Part shown: piece after piece, positions 46,945 to 54,856 of the stretch
How the letters are laid out: every line of letters begins with the position of its first letter
Numbering within the stretch: the stretch's first letter is position 1
Source of the DNA: Plantimonas leprariae
GTDB lineage: Bacteria; Pseudomonadota; Alphaproteobacteria; Rhizobiales; Rhizobiaceae
Assembly (NCBI RefSeq): GCF_008802405.1
Contig: NZ_VZDO01000001.1
Span: 372,001 to 436,000 of the forward strand
Direction of reading: 5' to 3'
Length of the DNA stretch: 64,000 nucleotides
Made by a program: the position numbers and the translations under genes
Notes under the pieces: model-generated
The model's input: the letters and a program-made list of their open reading frames with translations, nothing else
What the model was told of the DNA's origin: nothing
Database searches by the model: none

Positions 46945-47801
46945 AGCGTCAACGCCTTCCGCCGCGCCTCGAACAGCATCACGCCGGTCGCGACCGCAAG
47001 GTTCAGGCTGTCGGCGCGGCCGGCCTGCGGGATGCGCAGGAGCTTGTCGCAGGCGCCCGCCAGCGGCTCCGACAGGCCGGCCTGCTCGTTGCCCATCAGG
47101 AGCACCACGGGCCGCCCGCTGTAGTCCGGCTCGCGATAGTCGAGCGTGCCGCGCATGTGCGTGCCGGCGACGAGGCCCTTGAACCCTTTCCGCCATTCGA
47201 GGAAAGCGCTTTCCGAAACCCTCGCGAGCGGCACGGCGAAGATCGAGCCCATCGTCGCCCGCACCGCTTCCAGCGAGAACGGGTCGACGCATTCGCCGAC
47301 GAGCACGAGGCCTTTCGCGCCAGCCGCGTCCGCGGTCCTGAGGATCGTGCCGAGATTGCCGGGATCGCGCACCCGGTCGAGCGCAACGACGACGCCGTCC
47401 GCCCCGAAGCCGAGTTTGTCCAACGGCACCGTCTTCTGCCGGAAGACGCCGATCGCGCTCTGCGGGTTGTCGCGACGCGAGATCGCCTCCATCACCTTCG
47501 CGCTCCCCTCCACCACGTCCGCGCCGACGGCCCGGGCGCGCGCGGCCGTCTTCTGCAGCAGCTCGCCGTGGATTTCGGCCTTGGCGACGGCGAGCGTCCG
47601 CAGCGTCCAGCCGGCATCGAGCGCGTCGAGCACCAGCTTCAGCCCTTCGGCGAGGAACAGCCCCGTCTCGTCGCGGTGCTTCTTCTGGGACAGCGCCCGG
47701 ATGTCCTTGACGATCGGGTTGGCGACGCTCGACAGGTCCTTGACCCTGCCGGGCGCGGCGAGGGTCGCCGGACCTCGCTCCCGCCTGTCCCTGTCCGCCA
47801 T
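46941..47801 (-). CDS. TrmH-family (SpoU) RNA 2'-O-methyltransferase
   Basis: SPOUT-class methyltransferase of 286 residues for ribose methylation of rRNA or tRNA; the exact site is unknown. The N-terminal substrate-binding domain (ANPIVKDIRALSQKKHRDETGLFLAEGLKLVLDAL) precedes the trefoil-knot motifs: motif 1 DRVRDPGNLGTILRTADAAGA near residue 150, motif 2 VLLMGNEQAGL near residue 236 and motif 3 DSLNLAVATGVMLFE near 268. It is coupled with lspA and follows the methyltransferase at 47803 by one base. Confidence 0.92.
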   Translation of the reverse strand: MADRDRRERGPATLAAPGRVKDLSSVANPIVKDIRALSQKKHRDETGLFLAEGLKLVLDALDAGWTLRTLAVAKAEIHGELLQKTAARARAVGADVVEGSAKVMEAISRRDNPQSAIGVFRQKTVPLDKLGFGADGVVVALDRVRDPGNLGTILRTADAAGAKGLVLVGECVDPFSLEAVRATMGSIFAVPLARVSESAFLEWRKGFKGLVAGTHMRGTLDYREPDYSGRPVVLLMGNEQAGLSEPLAGACDKLLRIPQAGRADSLNLAVATGVMLFEARRKALTL

Positions 47802-47802
47802 G

Positions 47803-48816
47803 TCAGTCCCTCGTCCAACGCGAGAAGAGCGAGGTCGAAAGGTCGCGCGCCTCCGGCCCCGTTTCGGAAATCACCAGTTCGCCCGATTCCACCGTGCCGC
47901 CCATGCCGCGGAAGGCCTCGCGCATCAGCGCCGAAAGCGAGAAGAACGAGGCGCGGATCGAATAGGCGGTGAGGATGGCGAGCATGGCCCGCTCGCTCAT
48001 CAGCTCGCGTGTGAGGGCGAGGAGGTAGGGCAGGTCCTCGAACAGCTCCCAGACCTCGCCCTTCGGCCCGCGGCCGTAGCGCGGCGGGTCGAGCAGGACG
48101 ACGTCGTAGCGGCTGCCGCGCTTCACCTCGCGCTCGGCGTAGCGCACCGCGTCCTCGCAGATCCAGCGGATCGGCGCGGCGTCCAACCCGGCGACGGCGG
48201 CGTTCTCGCGGCCCCAGAGGATCGCCTTCTTCGAGGCGTCGACATGCGTCACCTCGGCTCCGGCGCGCGCAGCGATGAGTGTCGCGACGCCGGTATAGCC
48301 GAAGAGGTTCAGGACGCGCGCCCCGCGGCCGACGGCTTCGATCGCCCCCACGGTCGCGGCCCAGTGCTCGGCCTGCTCCGGAAAGACGCCGACATGGCGG
48401 TAGGACGTGAAACGGCCGAGATAGGCGAGGCCGTCGTGCCGGAGCGGCCAGGTCTCGCCGAGCGGCACCTTCGGAAAGCGCCAGCGCCCGATCCCCTCCT
48501 CGTCCGTGTCGCCGGTGAAGACGGCGTCGGCCGCATCCCAGTCGCGCATGGGCAAACGACGGTTCCAGATCGCCTGGTTCTCCGGCCGGCGGATCATGAG
48601 CGGGCCGTAGCGCTCCAGCTTCTCGGTTCCGCCCGAATCGAGAAGCGCGTAGTCGTCGCTCCCCTCGACGCGCAGGATGACGGCCGAACGCTCGGCCGGC
48701 CGCGCCCCGCCATGCGGCGGAAGTTCGAGGCGGCGTCCACCGCCGCCGCCGCTCTCGCCCTCGTCCGGCCGGCGGGCGGGCCGTTCCGCCCCCCGATCGT
48801 GCTTCGCTTTCGCCAT
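47803..48816 (-). CDS. SAM-dependent methyltransferase, RlmI/RlmK-like
   Basis: A 337-residue class I methyltransferase with a disordered Arg/Gly/Glu N-terminal tail. The SAM-binding fold has RVLNLFGYTGVATLIAARAGAEVTHVDASKKAI near residue 168, and the DVVLLDPPRYGRGPKG motif near residue 235 fits the NPP-type catalytic loop of rRNA cytosine-5 or guanine methyltransferases of the RlmI/RlmK group. The PUA domain of RlmI is not obvious. Its position upstream of a TrmH-type enzyme suggests an RNA substrate; the site is unknown. Confidence 0.88.
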   Translation of the reverse strand: MAKAKHDRGAERPARRPDEGESGGGGGRRLELPPHGGARPAERSAVILRVEGSDDYALLDSGGTEKLERYGPLMIRRPENQAIWNRRLPMRDWDAADAVFTGDTDEEGIGRWRFPKVPLGETWPLRHDGLAYLGRFTSYRHVGVFPEQAEHWAATVGAIEAVGRGARVLNLFGYTGVATLIAARAGAEVTHVDASKKAILWGRENAAVAGLDAAPIRWICEDAVRYAEREVKRGSRYDVVLLDPPRYGRGPKGEVWELFEDLPYLLALTRELMSERAMLAILTAYSIRASFFSLSALMREAFRGMGGTVESGELVISETGPEARDLSTSLFSRWTRD

Positions 48817-48917
48817 CGCGCTTCTCTTAGCGATAGCGCGCGGCTTGAGAAAGCCGTGAAAACCGGCATCCTCCGCGGCACGCGTCCGCCGGGCGCGGCA
48901 GGGAGAAGGAAGGCCGC

Positions 48918-49397
48918 ATGGATCTCAAGGGCGAATACCGGCTGCCGGCACCGCGGGACACCGTATGGGAAGCGTTGAACGATCCGGCGGTGCTGCGCGC
49001 CTGCATTCCGGGCTGCGAGAGCCTGGAGCGGAACGGCGACAACCTCGCCGCCGCCGTGACCGCCAAGATCGGCCCGGTGAAGGCGAAGTTCAACGGCGAG
49101 GTCCGGCTGGAGAACGTCCAGGCCCCCGAGAGCTACCGGATCGTCGGCGAGGGCAAGGGCGGCATCGCCGGCTTCGCCAAGGGCAGCGCCGACGTCCACC
49201 TCGCCGAGGACGGGGCGGAGACGATCCTCACCTACACGGTCGACGCGCAGGTCGGCGGCAAGCTCGCCCAGCTCGGCGGCCGCCTGATCGAGGGCTCGGC
49301 GAAGAAGCTGTCCGGCCAGTTCTTCGACAACTTCGCCGCCCACGTCACCGGCGGCGCCAAGTCTCAAGGCGAGGGCGAAACCGAAGCGGTGGCCTGA
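48918..49397 (+). CDS. coxG: CoxG/SRPBCC-family protein
   Basis: A 159-residue START/SRPBCC helix-grip protein of the carbon monoxide dehydrogenase subunit G family. The marks are the N-terminal MDLKGEYRLPAPRDTVWEALNDPAVLRACIPGCESLERNG and the C-terminal helix GGRLIEGSAKKLSGQFFDNFA. CoxG anchors CO dehydrogenase to the membrane in Oligotropha, but many copies occur away from cox genes, as here, where the role is unknown. Its last 34 bases overlap the 3' end of the convergent OCD-family gene. Confidence 0.88.
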   Translation: MDLKGEYRLPAPRDTVWEALNDPAVLRACIPGCESLERNGDNLAAAVTAKIGPVKAKFNGEVRLENVQAPESYRIVGEGKGGIAGFAKGSADVHLAEDGAETILTYTVDAQVGGKLAQLGGRLIEGSAKKLSGQFFDNFAAHVTGGAKSQGEGETEAVA

Positions 49398-50353
49398 TCC
49401 TCCAACGATTCGAAAACCAGCACCGCCGCGGCAAGGTCCTCCAGCGCCGCGCCGGTGGATTTGAAGAGCGTGATCTCGCCGGCCGATTCGCGCCCGCTCG
49501 CGGTGCCTCGGCAGAGCTCGAAAAGGTCCGCCACGACGCGCGATGCCTCGAACGCGCCCGCCGCGACGGCCTGGACGAGGTCGCCGCCCTCTGTGAGCGC
49601 CCCGTCCCGCGTGTCGACGAAGACGCGCGCGCGGCGCACCGCCTCGTCGTCCGATTCGCGCATGTCGGGCGCGAAGGCTCCGACGAGATCGACATGGGTA
49701 CCGGGTTCGAGGAACCGCCCGCGCACCAGCGCTTCGCGCGACAGCGTCGCGGCGGAAACCACGTCCGCCCCGGCGACAGCCGCGTCGAGGTCCGGCGCGG
49801 CCTCGACCGCGATCCCCGCCTCGCCGAGCTGGGTGACGAGCGCCTCGACGCGCTCGGGCGAGCGGTTCCAGATGAGCGTTCGACGGATCGGCCGCACCGC
49901 GCGCATCGCGCGGATCAGGAACGGCGCCATCGCGCCGGCGCCGATCACGAGATGCGTCGCCGAATCCTTCCTCGCGAGGAACGTCGCGGCAAGCGCCGAT
50001 GCCGCCGCCGTGCGCCAGGCCGTCAGCGACGGGCCGTCCACGAGGGCGACCGGCTGCAGCGTCGCGCCGTCGAGGAGAAGATAGCTGCCGAGCACGGAGG
50101 GCAGGCCGACCGCCGCGTTGTCCGGCGACACGGACACGATCTTGACGCCGGCATAGCCGTTCGCCTTGCGGCGGAAGTCGGTCCAGGCCGGCATGAGGAG
50201 CAGCGTCGAATCGGCTGCTTCCCCGTTCCGCTCGATGCGGTGGTGGTGGCGCACCGGCTGCACGACCGCGCCGGCGAAGGCGCTCCGCAGCGCGGCGATC
50301 AGGCGCGGAAAGTCGAGGAGCCGGTCGACGTCGGCGGCGGAAACGATGCGCAA
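49364..50353 (-). CDS. Ornithine cyclodeaminase/mu-crystallin family protein
   Basis: A 329-residue NAD-binding OCD-fold protein. The start is TTG 50353 (LRIVSAADVDRLLDFPRLI), and the Rossmann part reads THLVIGAGAMAPFLIRAMRAVRPIRRTLIWNR near residue 135. The NGYAGVKIVSVSPDN segment contains the expected substrate lysine. True ornithine cyclodeaminase, alanine dehydrogenase, ketimine reductase and other functions share this fold; none can be chosen. The lapA gene lies 14 bases upstream on the same strand. Confidence 0.88.
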   Translation of the reverse strand: MRIVSAADVDRLLDFPRLIAALRSAFAGAVVQPVRHHHRIERNGEAADSTLLLMPAWTDFRRKANGYAGVKIVSVSPDNAAVGLPSVLGSYLLLDGATLQPVALVDGPSLTAWRTAAASALAATFLARKDSATHLVIGAGAMAPFLIRAMRAVRPIRRTLIWNRSPERVEALVTQLGEAGIAVEAAPDLDAAVAGADVVSAATLSREALVRGRFLEPGTHVDLVGAFAPDMRESDDEAVRRARVFVDTRDGALTEGGDLVQAVAAGAFEASRVVADLFELCRGTASGRESAGEITLFKSTGAALEDLAAAVLVFESLEDQATASVSPSP

Positions 50354-50367
50354 GCCGAAGCCGCCGC

Positions 50368-50742
50368 TCAGACGGGACGCGGTGCGGCCAGCGCGGTTCC
50401 GGTGGCGTGCGGCAGCGCGGCAGCGCGGCTTTCGCGCTCCTGCCGCAGCCGCTCGCGGGCGTCGTCCGCCTCGCGTTTCAGGCGGTCGATCTCCTGGCGG
50501 CGCTTCCAGGCGGCGCTGCGGTAATGCGCCTGCGTGAACCAGGTGCCGATGCCGCCGATGACGGTGCCGACGATCAGCGCCGCCATCAGCGCCAGGAACA
50601 ACGGAATCTGGTAGACGAACTGCGGCAGCGTGCCGAACGGGTCGAGCGACACCGTCACCGGCGCGCGGTTCGCGACGCAGAACACGACGATCAGGATCGC
50701 AAGCGGCACGAGGATCACGAAGGACAGGAAGCGGGAGATCAT
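50368..50742 (-). CDS. lapA: LapA-domain (DUF1049) membrane protein
   Basis: A 124-residue inner-membrane protein with two hydrophobic segments (FLSFVILVPLAILIVVFCVANRAPVTVSLDPFG and IPLFLALMAALIVGTVIGGIG, given here as separate parts of one hairpin) followed by a cytoplasmic coiled-coil tail rich in Arg and Glu (EIDRLKREADDARERLRQE). It fits the LapA family, which with LapB controls LPS synthesis through LpxC turnover. ATG 50742 has a CGAGG ribosome site. It follows ihfB, the conserved rhizobial pair. Confidence 0.85.
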   Translation of the reverse strand: MISRFLSFVILVPLAILIVVFCVANRAPVTVSLDPFGTLPQFVYQIPLFLALMAALIVGTVIGGIGTWFTQAHYRSAAWKRRQEIDRLKREADDARERLRQERESRAAALPHATGTALAAPRPV

Positions 50743-50815
50743 CACGAACCTCGGGCGTCGCGGGTTGCCCCCGATATGGCGGCACCGCTGTTCCGGTCAA
50801 CCGGCGACGAAGACC

Positions 50816-51100
50816 TCAGTCGTCGGAGTTCAGGCGCTCGCGCAGTTCCTTGCCGGCCTTGAAGAAGGGCACCCACTTCTCCTCGACGTCCACCGCGTCG
50901 CCGGTGCGTGGGTTGCGGCCCGAGCGCGGCGGCCGGTTCTTGATGGAAAAGGCGCCGAAGCCCCGAAGCTCGACGCGGTTCGAGTCGCACAGCGCATCGG
51001 TGATCTCGTCGAACACGGCGTTGACGATGGTCTCGACGTCGCGCTGGTAGAGATGCGGGTTGCGGCTCGCGATGATCTGCACGAGTTCGGACTTGATCAC
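50816..51100 (-). CDS. ihfB: Integration host factor beta subunit
   Basis: DNA-bending nucleoid protein of 94 residues that works as a heterodimer with IhfA. The GTG at 51100 gives the standard N-terminus (M)[17 protein letters not shown], after a GAGGGAG ribosome site. The intercalating-proline arm is visible as [11 protein letters not shown], and [13 protein letters not shown] ends the protein. It is upstream of lapA and downstream of sppA on the same strand. Confidence 0.95.
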   Translation of the reverse strand: MIKSELVQIIASRNPHLYQRDVETIVNAVFDEITDALCDSNRVELRGFGAFSIKNRPPRSGRNPRTGDAVDVEEKWVPFFKAGKELRERLNSDD

Positions 51101-51240
51101 GGGTAAAAGGCTCCCTCGGATCGGCAATCCCGGAACTCAACCAAAGCCGGGGCGCGATCGATCCATTAACGCAGTTTAAAAAGGTGTCGGGCGCGAAGGC
51201 AAGCCGGATTCGTCGGCGACAGCCGGCCCGCCCCTCCGCG

Positions 51241-52215
51241 TCAAAGGCCCGCCGGCGGCCGCCAGAGCGACATCATTCCGCCCGAGACGGAGGCGCCGGT
51301 GCCGACCACCGTCTTCGGATCGAGGCCGAAGGCGCCGAACAGCGCCGACTTCGCGCGGGCGAAGAACGGCAGGCCGTAGCCCTCGCGCTTCGGCTCGCGC
51401 TCGACGATCTCCAGCCCCTTCGGCACCTGCCGGTCGCCCTCCAGCCAACGCCGCGTCTCGTCCTCGCCGCCGATCGCGTCGACGAGCCGGTTCTGCAGCG
51501 CCTGGCGGCCGGTGAACACCGAGCCGTCGGCGAGCCGGCGCACCTCGGCGAGGTCGATCGGCCGGCGGTTGGCGACGATGCCGACGAACCATTCGTAGGA
51601 GTCCAGCACCATGCGCTGGATCATCGCCTTGGCTTCCTCCGGCGCCGGCGCGAAGGGAGAGGGCTCGGCCTTCAGCGGCGAGGACTTGATCGCGTTCACC
51701 GACACGCCGACGTTGCCGAGCAGCTGCGAGGCGTCGACATACTGGAAGATCGTGCCGATCGAGCCGACAATCGAGGTCTGGCGGGCGACGATGTGGTCGG
51801 ACCCGGATGCGATGAGATAGCCGGCGGAGGCGGCGAGCGTGCCGACCTCGGCCGCGACGGGCTTCTTTTCCGCCAGCCGGCGAACGGCCTCGTAGATCGC
51901 CTCGCCGCCGACCGTGGTGCCCCCGGGGCTGTCGATCTTCAGGATCACCGCGCGCGTGTTCTTCTCCTCGCCGAGATCGCCGAGGAGCTCGATCAGGTCG
52001 TCGTCCTCGGTGATGATGCCCTCCACCGAGACGCGCGCGATCGTCTGGATCGCGCCCGCATCGCGGCGGAACAGGCCGTCGAGCCGGCCGGTGCGCGCGA
52101 GCGGCAGCGCGAGCGCGACCACGGCGGCGGCGAGGCAGAGGATGGCGGCGACGCGCCAGCGCCCGAGCTTCCGGCGCAGCCGCCGGCGGTCGATCAGTTC
52201 CTGCGCGTTGCTCAA
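51241..52215 (-). CDS. sppA: Signal peptide peptidase SppA (short form)
   Basis: Membrane-bound serine protease that degrades leftover signal peptides. The 324-residue short form has an N-terminal membrane anchor (RVAAILCLAAAVVALALPLA), the LKIDSPGGTTVGGEAIYEA segment, the catalytic serine in LAASAGYLIASG, and a likely catalytic lysine in AIKSSPLKAEPSPF. I choose TTG 52215 because the protein then begins LSNAQELIDRRRLRRKLG as in rhizobial SppA. ATG 52317 would add 34 residues. ihfB follows 140 bases downstream. Confidence 0.9.
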   Translation of the reverse strand: MSNAQELIDRRRLRRKLGRWRVAAILCLAAAVVALALPLARTGRLDGLFRRDAGAIQTIARVSVEGIITEDDDLIELLGDLGEEKNTRAVILKIDSPGGTTVGGEAIYEAVRRLAEKKPVAAEVGTLAASAGYLIASGSDHIVARQTSIVGSIGTIFQYVDASQLLGNVGVSVNAIKSSPLKAEPSPFAPAPEEAKAMIQRMVLDSYEWFVGIVANRRPIDLAEVRRLADGSVFTGRQALQNRLVDAIGGEDETRRWLEGDRQVPKGLEIVEREPKREGYGLPFFARAKSALFGAFGLDPKTVVGTGASVSGGMMSLWRPPAGL

Positions 52216-52415
52216 GCCGACAGCCCGCTTACCGTTTGCTAACCGGGCGACCGATAGACTTCGGGCTCGTGCTTGCCAAGGCCGTCCGGCCTTCCCGATC
52301 CGACGCAAAAAGCCCATATTGCTTCTGCAGCTTGTGCGCGTCATCGAGGAATGCGACTGTTCCGGAACGTCATGTCGACGCCCCGGCACGCCGTCGCGCG
52401 TCCGGTGCGAGCGGC

Positions 52416-53207
52416 ATGGCGACGGCCCCGGGAGAGGCCATAGGGAAACGGGTTCGACGCTTGAGCGGAACGGCGCAGAAGGAAAGGGCGACGCACGCGC
52501 GGACGAACGGCGATTCCGGCCGTTTCGACCGCGAGATCGGTCGCGCCCGCCGTCATACGCTGCTGGTCCGCCTCCTCCGGTTCGGCCTGCCCGCCGCGGC
52601 CGTCGCAATCGTCGCCGGGGGCGTCGTCGTCACCTGGGCGGCGCGGCGCATGCCGGAGAACGTCTCCGTCGCCGCCGCCACGATCGATTCGCGCGGCATC
52701 GTGATGCAGGACCCGCGCATGTCCGGCTTCGACCGCAACAACCGCCCCTACACGATGATCGCGGAGCGCGCGATCCAGCAACTCGGCGGCGGCCTCGTCG
52801 ATCTCGAGAAGATCAAGGCGAACGTCGCGGTAAGCGATTCTTCGACTGCCGACATTGTGGCCGCCAAAGGCGCCTTCGATCAGGCCGGACAGAAGCTCCG
52901 GCTGGCGGACGACATCCATGTCCAGACCTCCGACGGCATGACCGTCAGCCTCAGCTCGGCCGACATCGATCTCAAGACCGGCTCCCTCGCGGGGCGCGGG
53001 CCGGTGGAGATCGTGTCCGACGAGCGCACCATCACCGCCGGTAGCATCGCGGTGCGCGACGGCGGCAAGGGCTTGTCTTTCGGCGAGCGCGTCCGCATGA
53101 CGATCCGTCCCGCCGCCAGCCGGCGTGCCGAGGCCGACACTTCCAGCAACCTGTCCTCCGTCGACCCGGCGCGCTTCGGAGACTTTTCGAAGAACGACGT
53201 TCGATGA
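52416..53207 (+). CDS. lptC: LPS export ABC transporter periplasmic protein LptC
   Basis: Bitopic inner-membrane protein that carries lipopolysaccharide from LptBFG to LptA. It has 263 residues, with a cytoplasmic basic N-terminus, one membrane span (LLRFGLPAAAVAIVAGGVVVTWAA) near residues 50-70, and a beta-jellyroll domain containing MSGFDRNNRPYTMIAERAIQ and TVSLSSADIDLKTGSLAGRGPVEI. The exact start is uncertain, as several in-frame starts precede the membrane span. Its stop overlaps the lptA start by four bases (ATGA). Confidence 0.9.
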   Translation: MATAPGEAIGKRVRRLSGTAQKERATHARTNGDSGRFDREIGRARRHTLLVRLLRFGLPAAAVAIVAGGVVVTWAARRMPENVSVAAATIDSRGIVMQDPRMSGFDRNNRPYTMIAERAIQQLGGGLVDLEKIKANVAVSDSSTADIVAAKGAFDQAGQKLRLADDIHVQTSDGMTVSLSSADIDLKTGSLAGRGPVEIVSDERTITAGSIAVRDGGKGLSFGERVRMTIRPAASRRAEADTSSNLSSVDPARFGDFSKNDVR

Positions 53208-53848
53208 AGAGCATCATCACCCGTGCGGCGATCCTGCCGATCCTCCTTCTCGCCGGCCTCCAGGCCGCCGGTGCCCAGAGCTTCGGCTCGAGCTTCACCG
53301 GCCTGCAGGTGAAAGGCGACCAGCCGATCGCCATCGACGCCGACCAGCTCGACGTCGACGACCGCGAGCGGATCGCCACCTTCATCGGCAATGTCGAGGT
53401 GACGCAGGGCGACACCCTGATGAAGACCTCGAAGCTGCTCGTCTACTACACCAAGCCGCCGGCGGAAGGCGGCGCGGCGAACGGTTCCGCCAAGCCGGCG
53501 CCCGCCGCGGCGCCGACGGGCGGCGCCCTGCCGGGCGGCTCCAACCAGATCGACCGGCTGGTGGCCTCGGGCAAGGTCTATGTCCGCTCGGCCGACCAGG
53601 TGGCGACCTCCGAGGACGGCAACTTCGACATGAAGACGCAGATCGCCATCCTCACCGGCAACGTCGTGATGAGCCAGGGCGACAACGTCGCGCGCGGCGA
53701 CAAGCTGACCATCCACATGGATACGGGCCAGGCGCAGCTCGGCGGCGGCGGCCGCGTGAAGATCCTCGTCGCGCCCGACGAGAACAAGGGCAATGCGCAG
53801 GGCGCCGCCGCACAGCAGCCCAAGCGGCAGAACCAAGCCCGAAACTGA
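53204..53848 (+). CDS. lptA: LPS transport periplasmic protein LptA
   Basis: Periplasmic bridge protein that oligomerises to ferry LPS between the membranes. The 214-residue protein has a signal peptide (RAAILPILLLAGLQAAGAQS) and an OstA-like beta-jellyroll: KGDQPIAIDADQLDVDDRERIATFIGNVEVTQGD and AILTGNVVMSQGDNVARGDKLTIHMDTG. A Pro/Ala/Gly-rich insertion around residues 88-105 splits the repeats. The stop overlaps a possible lptB start, so lptC-lptA-lptB form a tight operon. Confidence 0.93.
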   Translation: MKSIITRAAILPILLLAGLQAAGAQSFGSSFTGLQVKGDQPIAIDADQLDVDDRERIATFIGNVEVTQGDTLMKTSKLLVYYTKPPAEGGAANGSAKPAPAAAPTGGALPGGSNQIDRLVASGKVYVRSADQVATSEDGNFDMKTQIAILTGNVVMSQGDNVARGDKLTIHMDTGQAQLGGGGRVKILVAPDENKGNAQGAAAQQPKRQNQARN

Positions 53849-53862
53849 TGCGAGGCGAAGCG

Positions 53863-54684
53863 ATGCGACATGCGGATGCGCAAGCGCGCGCCGCCGCGCC
53901 GCCGCGTGCCGACGCCCATCCGGGCAGCGCCGCCCGCGAAGGCTCCTCGGCCTCCGCCAGCACCGGACGGCTCGCCGCCAGCGGCCTCACCAAGGCCTAT
54001 CGCGGCCGGCGCGTGGTGGACGGCGTCGACGTCTTCGTGCGGCGCGGCGAGGCCGTGGGTCTCCTCGGGCCGAACGGCGCCGGCAAGACGACCTGCTTCT
54101 ACATGATCACCGGCCTCGTGCCGGTCGATTCGGGCCGGATCGAGCTCGACGGCCACGATATCACGCCGGTGCCGATGTACCGGCGGGCGCGGCTCGGCAT
54201 CGGCTACCTGCCGCAGGAAGCCTCGATCTTCCGCGGCCTGTCGGTGGAGGACAACATCCGCGCCGTCCTCGAAGTGGTGGAGCCGAAGCGCTCGGAGCGC
54301 GAGGACCAGCTCACCGCCCTCCTCGAGGAATTCCATATCGAGCACTTGCGGAAAAGCCCTTCCACCGCCCTCAGCGGCGGCGAGCGGCGGCGCTGCGAGA
54401 TCGCGCGGGCGCTCGCCTCGCGCCCGACCTTCATGCTGCTCGACGAGCCCTTCGCCGGCGTCGACCCGATCGCCGTCGCCGACATCAAGGGCCTCGTGCG
54501 GCACCTGACGCAGCGCGGCATCGGCGTGCTCATCACCGACCACAACGTGCGCGAGACGCTGGGGCTGATCGACCGCGCCTACATCATGCATGCCGGCGCG
54601 GTCCTGACCCACGGCACGCCGCAGGAGATCGTCGACAACGCCGACGTCCGCCGGCACTATCTCGGCGACCAGTTCACCTTCTAG
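53863..54684 (+). CDS. lptB: LPS export ABC transporter ATP-binding protein LptB
   Basis: ATPase that energises LPS extraction from the inner membrane. It has 273 residues from ATG 53863, which has a GAGGCG ribosome site five bases ahead; ATG 53848 overlapping the lptA stop (TGATG) would add five residues. The Walker A GPNGAGKT is near residue 70, the Q-loop LPQEASIFRGLSVEDNI follows, the signature is LSGGERRR and Walker B is FMLLDEPFAGVDPI. An N-terminal Ala/Arg-rich tail of about 35 residues is longer than in E. coli. Confidence 0.96.
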   Translation: MRHADAQARAAAPPRADAHPGSAAREGSSASASTGRLAASGLTKAYRGRRVVDGVDVFVRRGEAVGLLGPNGAGKTTCFYMITGLVPVDSGRIELDGHDITPVPMYRRARLGIGYLPQEASIFRGLSVEDNIRAVLEVVEPKRSEREDQLTALLEEFHIEHLRKSPSTALSGGERRRCEIARALASRPTFMLLDEPFAGVDPIAVADIKGLVRHLTQRGIGVLITDHNVRETLGLIDRAYIMHAGAVLTHGTPQEIVDNADVRRHYLGDQFTF

Positions 54685-54856
54685 AACCGTCCCCCACGCC
54701 CCGGCGCCGTTGACCATGCGGGACAAAGCCGGCCGCGCGGCGGTGGACGGCGCCTGATACGGATTGACATGCAAGGCGCGTGCCAGTCTTCTGGCGACTG
54801 GTCGCGCCCGAGGCGCGGCCTGTTTCCAGCGGTCCGGCAAGGGGCGAACGCCGCGC

